From the NCBI RefSeq assembly GCF_040807025.1, contig NC_090964.1, forward strand, positions 9,014,214-9,078,213: a stretch of 64,000 nucleotides of DNA, in the 5' to 3' direction. The notes under the pieces are model-generated. The model was not told the origin of the DNA and did not search any database. It saw only the letters and a list, made by a program, of their open reading frames with translations. The position numbers and the translations under genes are program-made. Shown one piece after another: positions 33,505 to 43,764 of this stretch. Numbering within the stretch: the stretch's first letter is position 1; each line of letters opens with the position of its first letter. This DNA comes from Struthio camelus (Eukaryota > Chordata > Aves > Struthioniformes > Struthionidae).

Positions 33505-35595
33505 ACCTTTGCTTCTCTGCCTGTCAAACAGCTTGCTTTCGAAGCTACCTTGCCTCTCTTGTCATTGCCTCTTTCTCCAGGAGAAGCGGGATTGCGCCGT
33601 GCCCAGCACGAGCGGTGGTGTTCGCACCACGCTTTGCTCTCAGCCGCTTCCAGCACGGCTTTGGGCTTGGCTGCGCTTCGCTGTGTTGGTTTAATTTCAG
33701 CCTGGTGGGAACCTCGGTCTTAAAGGTGACCTGCAAAAGACAAACCGACAGTTGGGTTTGCCTCCTGCTTTTTTTCTTCTGGATGACAGACAAAGCCAGC
33801 GCAAAAAAATGCTTTTTGCCTGCTGCTTTTTATGCTGTTATGGTTTAATCAGAGCCAAATTGCTTTGGGGAGAGATACGGCTAGAGGATGGGCTGGCAGA
33901 GGCTGTGCGTCCCGCCAGGTCCCGGGCTGGCGGTCACGGATGGGACCGCGCGGCCGCATTCAGCCGCTCACGGCTGCGCTGGGGACAGCCGGGTCCTGCC
34001 TTCTTCTGCCTGTCGCCCCTTCTCACTTCATGTCAACGCGGTCCCTGCGGTGTCCTGCTCCTCATCTCCATGCGGCTTTTGAATAATTCGTTCTTGCAGA
34101 AAATGAAACGGAAAGCACTATTATTCAGCTTGTTTTTCACGTTCTGTTTCCCAGAGAGGAACACGGCACATTTGCTTTTAGTAGTCGTCGTAAAACACGC
34201 TCCGAAATCCTCCCTCATAAATATTGAAGGTGGTTTGGCGGGGGGCAAGGTGCGCAGGCGGCTGGGCGCTGGGGCCGGCCTCCTTGGATGTCTCCTCCTC
34301 CTCCTCCTCCTCTTCCCAGACCCTCCTGAGGCTTGAGGAGAGACTCCCAGGCCACCGCAGAGGCAGTAAAAGTGCACGATGAGCAATGAAGGCAGCAGGT
34401 AATAAAAATGTAAATGAAAGAATGAGGGAATAGAAAGGTGGAAAACAACCTGATGAGGCTTCTCCCGAGAACGTCGTTAGCCAGACGCCCCAAAACGTTC
34501 CCGCACTTGCTATTTGCATTGCGCCAGAACCTCGAAAGCTCAGAGTCCACGGCGCGCTCGCGGCTCGCTTTGCCGTCGGCGCATCGAGCCCCAGGCAAGG
34601 GGCTGTCGCACCGCCCAGGCACGGACGGGGGAGGCCGCGTGGGGCAGACGACGGCAGCGCCGCAGTGCTCGGCTGCAGGCCTTGAGCTGTGCCAAGGCAA
34701 GAGGCTGCTGCGAAGAGTATGGATGCCCCTTTTGCTGAAGGGACAAAAGCGAGGGTGTCTCCTTCTTGGTGAGAGGGGACCAAAGGATGGCGGGCTCATG
34801 GGCAGGATGTCTACAGTTGAGTAGCTTTGGGGTGAGCCTGCGGGATGCCTGTTTTTGGAGGGCAGGAACGCAGACGGATGACCAGGAACCATCAGAAACT
34901 GCTGCCGGGAAGTGTGACATAAATGAGTGACCCTGTGCTGCAAAGAGCCAGCGGCACACGCGCAGCACAGCTGTGTCCCCCGAGTCCCAGGCCCAGCACT
35001 CTGCCAAAGGCCATCTTCACACTCGTGCCTTGTGGGCAAGTCAGTACCATCTGCTCATTACTCATTGCTGGTTTACACTCAGCCGGCAGAGCCGGTTCAC
35101 AAGGGCACCGCAGCACTTCACTAGAGGGTCTGAACACGGCCGTGCAGCAGCCTCTGCCAGCGAGTAACGATGGGCAGATACAGAGAGCAAAGTCGGTGCA
35201 GCAGCTAGTCCCAGCGTTTCACTTTCTGCCTAATAGCATCTCCACCCTTCTGGCGCCCTTCTGGAGCTTCACGGTCACCCAGGAAAAGCAGTTAAAAGGT
35301 TGTCCACGTTCGGTTGTCCGTGTTCTTCATTTACTTGTGCCCAAGGAGCAGGTCTCTCTGCAAGCGCAGGTTTCTCTGGTCCGCCTCAGCCGCTGGCGAG
35401 CCCCGGTCAGGGCTGGCAGGCCAGGCCAGGCGCCAGAGCAAGCGCGGTGCTGCAGTGAAAGGCGCTGGGCAACCGGACAAGCGAGCCGGGAGAGCAATTC
35501 CTACCCCGGCCGGAAGCGAGGGGAAGAGGGGAGCGGAGGGCGGCACCGCCGGCTGCAGCGCTCCTCGCGCGAGCAGCAGTCTTCGGCTTCCTCCT
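33505..35595. other. GC-rich gene-free interval holding the longest open frames of the window
   Basis: A minus-strand frame of 274 codons (34215-35039) overlaps minus-strand frames of 201 and 155 codons, and + frames of 194, 128 and 247 codons overlap parts of the same DNA or lie beside it. No frame shows a domain, signal anchor or repeat I recognise, and all depend on few stop codons in GC-rich sequence. A (CTC)7 run lies at about 34292-34312 and a shorter (CTC)5 run at about 35590-35605. CpG is dense at 34545-34660 and 35440-35600. Confidence 0.5.
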
Positions 35596-35599
35596 CCTC

Positions 35600-36100
35600 C
35601 TCCTCCGCGTATACTTGCGTGTTTGTACAGATGAATGATTTATGCAAATACATTTGTGATTTATAAGCATTCACCAGAGAGCTCGGACAAACACCCTGCA
35701 GCTACATAGCAATAATGCCCACTTCTTATCTAGCGCTTGTCATTTAGAGACGACAGAAAGTTTTATAGAGGAGGCTCGGCTTACATAATAGGATGGCAAA
35801 GGCTGTCAAACTGTTGATTTCTGCCCTGCAGTCCACCTCTCCCGAACTATATGTGGACTACGTTTATGAAGTGCATGAACTATAGCTAAGAAAAGCAGTG
35901 TTGCTGGTGAGCTTATGCTTGCGGTACGAGAGCCTGCACCCCCATTAAAATGAAAAACGGCTGAATGTCGCCCTTGTGGAAACCTATGGCTATACAGACG
36001 TTACACTGTCTAACTATGAAGTACATTAATCTTCCGGTACTTTTTTTCCTGCTCCTTCTTTCCTGCACGAAACTTTTAAACCAGACATACAAGAAATAAC
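35600..36100. promoter_or_regulatory. Candidate conserved non-coding element with a POU octamer
   Basis: A low-GC block of about 500 bp with a perfect octamer ATGCAAAT at 35642-35649, plus ATTTATAAGC and CCCATTAAAATG. Almost no open frames of any length start between 35670 and 36540. This is one of the clearer enhancer-like blocks. Confidence 0.38.
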
Positions 36101-36139
36101 GAGTGAAGCTGCTGCAAGGGCAAAGAGCTGCATGAACTG

Positions 36140-36310
36140 CGGCCCTGTCTCAGGATAGGGGCTCTCGCGCGAATAGCAACCAAGCGGGGCAGGCGCTGGG
36201 CACGGCCGAACGGCTCAGCGCCTCGGTGCTCACCCCGCTGTCCCTGGCCTGCGCCTCTGCGCCTGCAGCTCCCGCTGGACAGGGCTGAAAGCTGCGCGCC
36301 GCCCCGGCAG
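36140..36310. promoter_or_regulatory. Short CpG-rich patch
   Basis: About 170 bp of high GC with several CG dinucleotides, between two AT-rich octamer-containing blocks. Confidence 0.25.
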
Positions 36311-36399
36311 CCTCTCCAGTCGGCCAGCTCTTCCAGGCTTAGGCCTTTTGTTTCCCCAAATTAAAGAAGAAAAAAACGTAGCAAACTGAATAGCCTCCT

Positions 36400-36560
36400 C
36401 TTTTCAAATGACTTTTCCTTTCTCTTGTTCTTAATTACGCATGCAGGTCTTTGGTTCGGTAGCTAACATATTTGCATAACGTGCGTTTTGTAGCAATTAC
36501 TTTGTTTCTGAAAGAATGACACAGAATGTTAGTCGGCATCTTACACCTTCACAACATGCC
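36400..36560. promoter_or_regulatory. Candidate element with a perfect octamer
   Basis: ATTTGCAT at 36470-36477, preceded by TTAATTACGCATGC. It is the second exact octamer within 830 bp and lies on the opposite strand from the one at 35642. Confidence 0.3.
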
Positions 36561-36569
36561 CCGTACGAG

Positions 36570-37690
36570 CGAGCAGGCAGTGACTTAGCGAGTCTAAACA
36601 CAACTCGTCGGTCTTCGGCGGCCGTCCACGAGAACTGTTTGCTTTAGAGGTAGGGGTTTCATTTTGTGAAGAGTTAGGAGGAAAATTGTTTTTGCAGAGG
36701 TAACTATAAACATCACCTGCTGCTCCCGGCGCTCGGAAGTCCCCAGGCAACACAGGGAAACGTTGCTTAGAAAACCTGCGTTGGGATTTTGTCTTCACAT
36801 CATTTCTTTGCGGTCACCTGCTGCTTTATCACTTGGGATTACCGAGCTTTGTGTAAATATAAATTAATCCTCGCAACATGCTTGCAAGGCAGCTGGAGTA
36901 TATCGCTCTTACCTATAGCCCAAATGAAGGACTGAGGTTTGTGGTCTGCCTCAGGGTACTCGAGCTCGGACAGGAACCCAGGACTCCTGCAAAACAGCCA
37001 AGCCTGTAGAGCTAGCTGGGGCAGGCTCGGGGGGGACATTTTTTGCACGCGTGCGATTAAAACTCTTCCTGATTTAGGGACTGACCTTGCAATAACGCCG
37101 CCTTGCCCCGGGCGGGAGCGGCAGCAGGTCCCGGCGCGTTGGTGCCACCTCCCAGCCGGCGCAGGGGGATGCGCGTGGCAGTGTGGTCCAAATTCCCAGC
37201 TCCTCCTTTGGGAAAAAGCAGAGGCCAGGTGAAAGCTTCCTGCAGGAATAAGTGCGTTTGCATGGAGACAGAAGGAGAAAGAAAAGCACAAAAGGGCAGG
37301 GCTTTAATTTCCTTCTGCACAACGGGAGATAAGAGCAGATGTGCCCAGCGCAGCAGTGGGGCAGATGGCAGCGACAGTGGTGTGCGATTCCAGCGCTCCC
37401 ACCAAAGCACTCCTTCACAAAAGGGAAGGAACGACGCACACGAACCAGGCTCCGGCTGCACGGCCCTGCTTTGCAGGCCATTAAAACATAGGAGCAGCGA
37501 AAGAAATTGAATCCAACCAGAAAAGATAGATGATGTTAGGATGAGTCTCCAAAGAAAATCAAGCCAATCAGTGTGAAATGAATCCCCCCATCCCTTCCTA
37601 GAAGGATTTCCCAAGAAAGACCTGCCTTTTGGGCAAGTCTCGATAGAGGAGAGCCGAGAGAGCGGCATGCACGGTGGCAAGGGACAGGGG
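36570..37690. other. Gene-free interval
   Basis: Overlapping frames on both strands (up to 222 codons on -, 37057-37725) without recognisable domains. No exon chain or repeat. Confidence 0.5.
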
Positions 37691-37698
37691 TTGTAGGG

Positions 37699-37735
37699 AT
37701 GACATGTCATCGCGTCATCCCACACGTCATCGCGT
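37699..37735. promoter_or_regulatory. Cluster of CRE half-sites with a 12-bp palindrome
   Basis: A perfect palindrome ATGACATGTCAT (37699-37710) is followed by two copies of GTCATCGCGT (37706-37715 and 37726-37735). CGTCA half-sites start at about 37713 and 37725. CGTCA/TGACG is the half-site for CREB/ATF factors. Confidence 0.4.
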
Positions 37736-38910
37736 GGCTCAGGAGCAAGGGGCTGAGCTCAAAACTGCCGTAGGAGCCTCCCACCCGGGGGGTGAGCTCC
37801 CAAAAGGGGTGTTTGGAAAAAAGAAAAGAAACGAGTCGGCCGGGGATGCGCCGGGGTTCGATCTGCAGCCGCGAACCCCAGCGGGCTGGCAAGGGCTGCG
37901 GCAGCGCCAAACGCCCGCGCGGGCCGCCCCGAGGCCGGGTGACGCTTTCCTACGGCAGACAGGACTGTAGATTTAGACATTCCCCCAAATCCCATGGGTT
38001 TGGTTACCCAAAGCGCCTGAGTTTCGGAGCCGCGGAGACCTGCTCGTCCGGAGGAGCCGAGGGAGAGCCGGCGACCGCCGCGGCAGGCGCTGCAAAAGAG
38101 AAGGGAAGTTCCCTGCTCTCCGCGGCCGCTTTAGGTAAGACGTTCGCTTAAACTGTACCAAGAGAGATTTACAATAAACCCGAAGAAAGGTTTCTGCCCC
38201 AGAGTCGCGTATGCGAGCTCCTGACGTCCCTTCCTCTGCGCTTCTGTGTTTGTGCCTTTCAATAACCCGTAACGTTCACCCTGCAAAGACCTTCAAGCAC
38301 CTCAAACCGGAGGGAATTGCCTCGCGAGCCTAATGCCCCGGGAGCACCAGGCTCACGCGGTAAATGCAAAACGCCGTCCGGGTTTTGACCCGAGTCTCTT
38401 CTGGAAAGGGAAAACCCGAGCCCAAATTCCCCCCCGGCTTGTGGCCCTCCGCTTCCGGCGCGAGGGCAACGCCGGCGGGGGCTCTGCCCCTCCGCAGGGC
38501 TGCGCTCGCCCGCGAGGTCCGCGCCGCGCCGGCCGGCTCCGTCGCTCCGCGGAGGGCTGCCGGCGGCCGGGGCCGCGCGGAGCCCGACTCCCAGCGCCGC
38601 TACGCCGCCGGGGGAGCATCGACGCGATTCGCAGCCGCTCGAGAGCCCTTTTGCGCGCTCAGAGCGACGTACAACAGGCTCATCAGATCCGAGCCGTAGG
38701 AAAGCCCACGGGAACGCAGCCTCCGCGTCGCCCGTTGCCCGGCTTCCCAAGCCGAGGGGCGCCGGAAAGGGGAGCGGGCGGCCGGCCGGGCCCGCCGAGC
38801 TCGCGCCAGCCCCGGCTGCACAGGCAGCGGCGGTCGGAGAGGCGGCCACATCAAGCGCTTCCCTGCTTCGTGTCCCAGTGCCTTAAAACGGGATGTCCGT
38901 CTTAAAAGGC

Positions 38911-38929
38911 AAAAAAAAAAAAAAAAAAA
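38911..38929. repeat. A19 homopolymer
   Basis: Nineteen consecutive A residues. There is no detectable target-site duplication or retrogene body upstream, so I do not call it a retroposon tail. Confidence 0.9.
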
Positions 38930-39657
38930 TCCCCAAACTAACCAAAAGCAGAAAAACCCCAACAAATCAGAGAGAGCTAATTCCTAGCGTTTCTCCTTTG
39001 CCAACAAAGTTTCTAGAGGAAAATTGTTATGATGGACATGTGGCTGCCCCGCAGCTGACAACAAAACATTTCAATGGGTGTATTAAAACTGGCATCCTGT
39101 CAAACTCCCAATTTCTGAATGATTGTGCTTTCCTTGGAGGACGCACGGAAGCGCTGCACTCGAAAATTGCTGTTCTCCTCCGCTGGAGAGCCAACAGGTC
39201 TAATTATCACCCAGATCGGCTGAGGCCGGGTGGCTTGTCAGCCTAATGCTACGGGATAATTAAAGTCCCAGGTTTCTGCAGCAGAAAGAAGCAGCTTCTC
39301 ATTAAAATGGGATTCGCAGATTTTTTGATTTTTGGTTCCTCCCCTCTAGCCATGGCAGAGAAGAAACTGTCAGGTGTTGCCACTGGCGGGGCCGGCGCGG
39401 GCAGTCAAAACAAATTAAAAACAAAAGCGAGCGGGAAACAAAACCACGAGCGCCCCGGGAGGCCGAGGAGGCCGGCGGCGGCTGCGCGGCGTCAGCCGCA
39501 GGGCTAGCGCCGACGGCCGGTACGAGAGCCAAGCTCTCGCGGAGAGGAGCCGCGTCTTCGCCCTCCTGTCCGAGCCGAGCAGCTCGCGGCGGTCACGACC
39601 CATCGAGCAGCCAGCACCGCGGGGTCGGCTGCCGCCCGCTGCAGCCGCCCGCAGCCG

Positions 39658-39660
<3 letters not shown>

Positions 39661-39699
<39 letters not shown>
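39661..39699. repeat. (AGC)13 trinucleotide repeat
   Basis: Thirteen uninterrupted AGC (CAG/CTG) units within a CpG-rich interval. On the minus strand it falls in frames giving poly-Leu or poly-Ala. No coding context is supported. Confidence 0.95.
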
Positions 39700-39700
<1 letters not shown>

Positions 39701-39734
39701 CAGCGCCCTCGCTGCAACCCGATCTGCAAAAGCC

Positions 39735-40585
39735 TGCGTCCCTAACGGGCACATCGACTCTGAAAAATAAATATCCCAGCGAGAGATTCATGGCAGGCAG
39801 CCGGGCTCCCAATGCGCCAAGGTGGCTTTTTCATCTGCGGACCGTAGCGGCAGGCGCCTAACAGCAGCTGCCCGCGAGACGCAGGGCGGCATCCCTGGCC
39901 GCCGCTCCGGGGGGGCTCGGCGAGGTGCGGCCGCCTGCCCCAGGCAGAAGGGACGCACCAGCGTATAGACATGCTATAGCATGTTTTTATATATATACAT
40001 ATGTTGTTATGTCCGTGCCAGCGGAGGGGCCATGGAAACGCCGCGCCGGCTCCTGCTGGCTCCGGTCGTGCCACACTTCTTGCCGGTACTGGCGGTTCGT
40101 TTGTGTCGTGGCCATAGTCTCGTTTGGGTAGTTACATTCTGCAGCCAGCTTAAAAAGTCATCTATACCTTCACAGGGCGATTTCAATCCATCCAGGGTGT
40201 ATACGCACAGGTCGGGACAAAACCAATCCTCGGGACAGCATTAGTTACGCAGTAGTATTTAAACCTTCTCGTTATACGTTCAAGCAAGTAATGCATCACT
40301 AAGCGCTCTTCTCCCAGCCCTGGAACACGCCTGTGTCACATTACAACAGCAAATTTGCTTTGGCTTTTGTGCGCGGGGTGTTGTAATCGCACGTCCTCGC
40401 CTCCGGCCCAGCCGCTGCGTCCATCTGACAACGCTGGAACCGGCGCCGCCAAACCGCGCCGCTCCGCAAGGCGGTAATCAGATGACACAGTCCTGGGCTG
40501 CTGGAGATTACCGTGGCAGCACTGGCGGTTAGTAGGGTTTCGGCACTCACGCTTGGCAGGCATCGACGCCTGCGTTTATCAGCAG
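39735..40585. other. Gene-free interval with a CpG-rich start
   Basis: CpG-rich at 39830-39960 and 40370-40480. AT-rich alternating sequence follows the palindrome at 39969. No frame is recognisable. Confidence 0.45.
39969..39984. repeat. Perfect 16-bp palindrome next to an alternating AT tract
   Basis: ACATGCTATAGCATGT reads the same on both strands. It is followed at about 39988-40003 by TATATATATACATATG-type sequence. About one perfect 16-bp palindrome is expected by chance in a window of this length. Confidence 0.9.
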
Positions 40586-40589
40586 TGAA

Positions 40590-40970
40590 TACGCGTTACA
40601 AATTGGGCAAGGTGCATAATCGATTTTGTTGGGGCTCTTAAATCTGGAAATATTTTTTAAAAAGTGGAAAAAAAAAAAAGCTATGCATGAAAAATTAGAG
40701 ACATCTTAAGAGAACGAGGGAGAACATATGAAACATTTTGTTCAACCTCAGACGAATTGTTTCGTTTCAGATGGGAACGTTTCTCTAAAAGAACTGAATG
40801 CAAACTGTAATACTTAAGAACATTCAAAAACGAAAACGTGGTTCAAACTGAAAGCTCAAATCAAACTTCCTTTCCAAAAGACAAAAGGATATGTTTTGAC
40901 ACATTAAAAATCTGTGTTTTGATTTGTTTTTTTTTAAACATGGACTATTTAGCAAAACCGAGAGGAATCT
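40590..40970. promoter_or_regulatory. AT-rich block, possible non-coding element
   Basis: Contains ATAATCGATTTTG, an AAATATTTTTTAAAAAG stretch, an A12-type run at about 40668-40679 and TTTTTTTTTAAACATGG near 40927. Motif content is less specific than elsewhere. Confidence 0.22.
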
Positions 40971-40979
40971 GCAGGAAGC

Positions 40980-41255
40980 TTTTGTGCCGGCAGCAGATGG
41001 CCCCCCCAAAGCAGCCCAGACCCCGGCCGCGGAGCCGCGCGCTGGCGACGAGCCCCTTTCCTGGGCTTCGTTCCTGCGCTGAACTCCAAACCGCTGGCGG
41101 GAAGGCAGCTCCGGGGACTGAGCGGCTCCGCGGCGTCCGAGGCTGCGGCCCGACGGCTCCAGCAGCCCCGCGAGCGGCTCCCTCTCGCCAGCCGCCCGCT
41201 CCAGCCCTCGCCACCGGTCACGCTTCCTCCAGCAGAGCAGCAAGCGAGAGCCCGT
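40980..41255. promoter_or_regulatory. CpG-rich patch
   Basis: About 275 bp with dense CG (for example CCGCGGAGCCGCGCGCTGGCG). Overlapping frames on both strands are compositional. Confidence 0.33.
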
Positions 41256-41259
41256 TTTG

Positions 41260-42190
41260 TTGTCTTGCTCATTTGCTCTTGAAGTAAAAGCTCTTTTTAA
41301 ATTAAAACTGATCCTGTAATTGCCTTTTCTCGGCAGCTGGAGGTTTTCCTGTTGTTCTTAATCAGCATAATTCCTTAAACGAGCCTGCCAAAAGATATGT
41401 TCCAGCCCAAGATGGATGGTTCATTTCCCCAGCAGCACGTACGTGGAGCTGCTTCTCCTTGGGCTTAGCGTGCTGCCGAGTCTTCACTCATTGCCACGGT
41501 CATCGCTGCGCGTCCGGGACGGCAGCCCTGAGCACAGTGCGGGAGCTCCCTCGCATCCGCGCCCAAGTCCACTAATGCAAGCCCAGGGCTCATTTTTCTG
41601 GTCCTCTAGCACAGAGATGCAGGCCTGTGTTGCCCAGCAGTCGCTTTGCTTCCAGCAAAGAGTCACAAGGTTTGCCATAGGCTTTGCAAACCACTGGATT
41701 GTTTCTTCCTTCTTTTTTTAGGTCCAGATTGGCTTTTGCAACCCCTTGCACAGCTCTGTCAAATGCAATAACTCCCTGCAATCTCTGGGACTCCCTGGGG
41801 AGGAAGAAGCCCTGGATTTTGCTCAGGGAACTCACGTTTCCGGGCACAAACTCAAACTACCGTTGTCTGACGGGGGAGAGCCATGGGCTGTTCACCTCCC
41901 GGTGTCCAGCCCCGGAGCAGGGCTGGTTTCAGGGGGCAGAATTGCACCACACTGGCGCTGGCAATGAAACGGGAGCATCCCCTCGCCCTGCAGTACAGCA
42001 ACAGTGCGAGAATAAACATGCTAAAGAGGCCCTCCAGGATGACAATTATGAGCGTTGGGAAAGGCACCTTAAAATAATTTGCCAGACTCCAAAGCAGCCT
42101 GAGCTCAGTGACTCGGGTGGCCAGCCCCAGCGTGAGCCCCGGCCCCTGCTTGGAAGAAGAGGCCGTTCATGAGGCGTAATGAGAAGCCGA
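41260..42190. other. Gene-free interval
   Basis: Short AT-rich section at 41280-41400, then mixed DNA with frames of up to 162 codons (41684-42172 on +) overlapped by others. No recognised protein. Confidence 0.5.
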
Positions 42191-42199
42191 TTTGCAGGC

Positions 42200-42670
42200 T
42201 GCATCTCTGCAGCTGAACCTCAACAAATAGCTACAGCTGCCAAATAAATCAGGGCTTTTCCTTCCAGATTTTTAAATAAGAGTAAACAGTTATTTGTATG
42301 AAATATCTGCATTGTTTTATATGCCTGTTGAAAAGGCTCAGCCATTATTACCAATGATTTGATAAACAGTTATGTGTTTTTATAATAACAATCGATAAGG
42401 TAGGCAGGCAATGTGCACAGGGGGAACATATCACCAGGGATCTAATTAGTTTTTATTACTGTAATAACTCAACGGGTGGACCTGATGCTATTAAAAATAA
42501 TGAAAGCTTTATCTCCACGATAACTATTCTTCCTTTGAAAGCATGTATGGATGCATGCACGCCCGCACCTATGAACGAGAGATAAGAGGATGAGCTCAAG
42601 TGATTCATTTTGTAATTTCACTTTCAAGCAGGGAACCTAACAGGATTTGGTAGGTGTCTTTAGCCACGTC
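42200..42670. promoter_or_regulatory. Candidate conserved non-coding element with a MEF2-type site
   Basis: A low-GC block of about 470 bp without open frames. It has TAATTA at 42443-42448, TTAAAAATAA at 42491-42500 (fits the MEF2 consensus YTAWWWWTAR), CAATCGATAAGG, ACCAATGATTTG and TTTATCTCC (GATA-like). Confidence 0.38.
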
Positions 42671-42674
42671 ACAG

Positions 42675-43760
42675 CGTGAGTAAAGCGAGACAGGGATCTC
42701 TGCACCGTTCGGCTGGTTACGTTCCCTGGGCTCCCTCTTTTCCCCTACCCGCACGGAAGCGGCGCGGCGCCCCACGCTCTCGGCGTCGCCCGGGGCAGAT
42801 CGGACGCCTCCGCTGCCGCTGGCTGCTTGGCGCGCCCCGATCTCAGGCAGTGCCGCGGGCAGCGGTCACTGCCACCGACCTGCTGCATGACCTTGGGTGA
42901 ATCGTCCGATGCCTCTTTGCCCGTCTGCCCTATCGCTGCCTTTTTCTAGCACGAGCATTTGTCCTCTGGGCAGGGCCTGCCTCCTAACCAAGCATCTCTT
43001 CCCTGCCCGGCACCAGGGAACCGGAGCCTTAGCTGGGACCGCTGGGATACACCTGATAAGGAATCATAATAATCAGCAAGTCCTTTGGCAGACATAAAAG
43101 CAGAAAGCATTTGTCCTAATTACATTTCTGTGAAAGAGATGGGTTAAGGCATTTCTGGGATGCTCAGGGAACGTAACAAGCATTAACACATAAAGCAGCA
43201 GGAGACGGGGAAAGGAAATTACTGAGAGATGGAGGCAGACAAAGCACTAACGCATTCAGCTGCCTCTTTAACCCAGCTAACAAGCGGCAGCGTCGGCATT
43301 TGGCGTGACAGCACCCGCCCGGCGCAGGGTCGGGCACAGAGCAGCAGGCGACGGTCACACCGCCATCCCGGCTCCCGCCCACCGAGGGTCTCGGGGAAAC
43401 GTCTCTGCGGCAGGCCACGCGTCTGCGGAAATCCCAGGGAAGGATGCGGTCTCGCACCTCCGAGACCGGCGATCAGCTTCCGTGTGGGTCAGCGGAGCCC
43501 AGCGCGCCGGCGGGAGCCAGCAGGGATGAGACGAGCACGTCCCGCGGCCAGGCTGATTCTGGTGGGAGAAAAACCAGTCTCACGCGGGGCTTCGGCAGAT
43601 CGCTCAGCGCCTGGTTGCTAGCTGGAAGTGGCTCCCGACACGCTCGCGGGCTCCCTCCTTCCCACGCGCGCTGCTGCCTGCGGGCACGTGCGGGGCCCGT
43701 CAGGCTGCTCCTGCGCTGCTGTAAATCACTGGTGCGCACGGCCTGTGGGTGCTGTCGCTA
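42675..43760. promoter_or_regulatory. CpG-rich patches flanking an AT-richer centre
   Basis: CpG is dense at about 42760-42870 and 43270-43700, with AT-richer sequence at 43060-43260. Frames of 130, 105 and 97 codons overlap here and are not recognisable. Confidence 0.3.
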
Positions 43761-43764
43761 ACCG

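Larger units (their letters stand above)
37830..39730. promoter_or_regulatory. Second large CpG-rich cluster without a recognised gene
   Basis: Dense CpG at about 37830-38130, 38330-38870 and 39380-39730, separated by lower-GC DNA. A consensus splice donor (AG|GTAAGA) sits at 38135 just after the first interval, and a + frame of 119 codons runs through it. Frames of 190-196 codons on both strands overlap at 38259-38905 and are not recognisable. It could be the promoter and first exon of a non-coding or lineage-specific transcript. That is inference. Confidence 0.4.

Noticed and set aside
34770-34790. GGGGACCAAA, the reverse complement of the miR-133 5' end
   Set aside because: The remaining mature sequence does not match and there is no complementary arm nearby.
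34215-35039. 274-codon minus-strand open frame, the longest in the window
   Set aside because: It overlaps long frames in other registers and on the other strand in GC-rich DNA, has no recognisable domain, and contains low-complexity Gly and Cys runs. It is best explained by a low stop frequency.
37852-37866. GGGTTCGATCT resembling a tRNA B box
   Set aside because: The B-box 3' end is wrong, and no A box or acceptor stem could be found at the right spacing.
39504-39812. Minus-strand frame with a run of 13 leucines resembling a signal peptide
   Set aside because: The leucine run is just the translation of the (AGC)13 repeat, and the rest of the frame is unrecognisable CpG-rich sequence.
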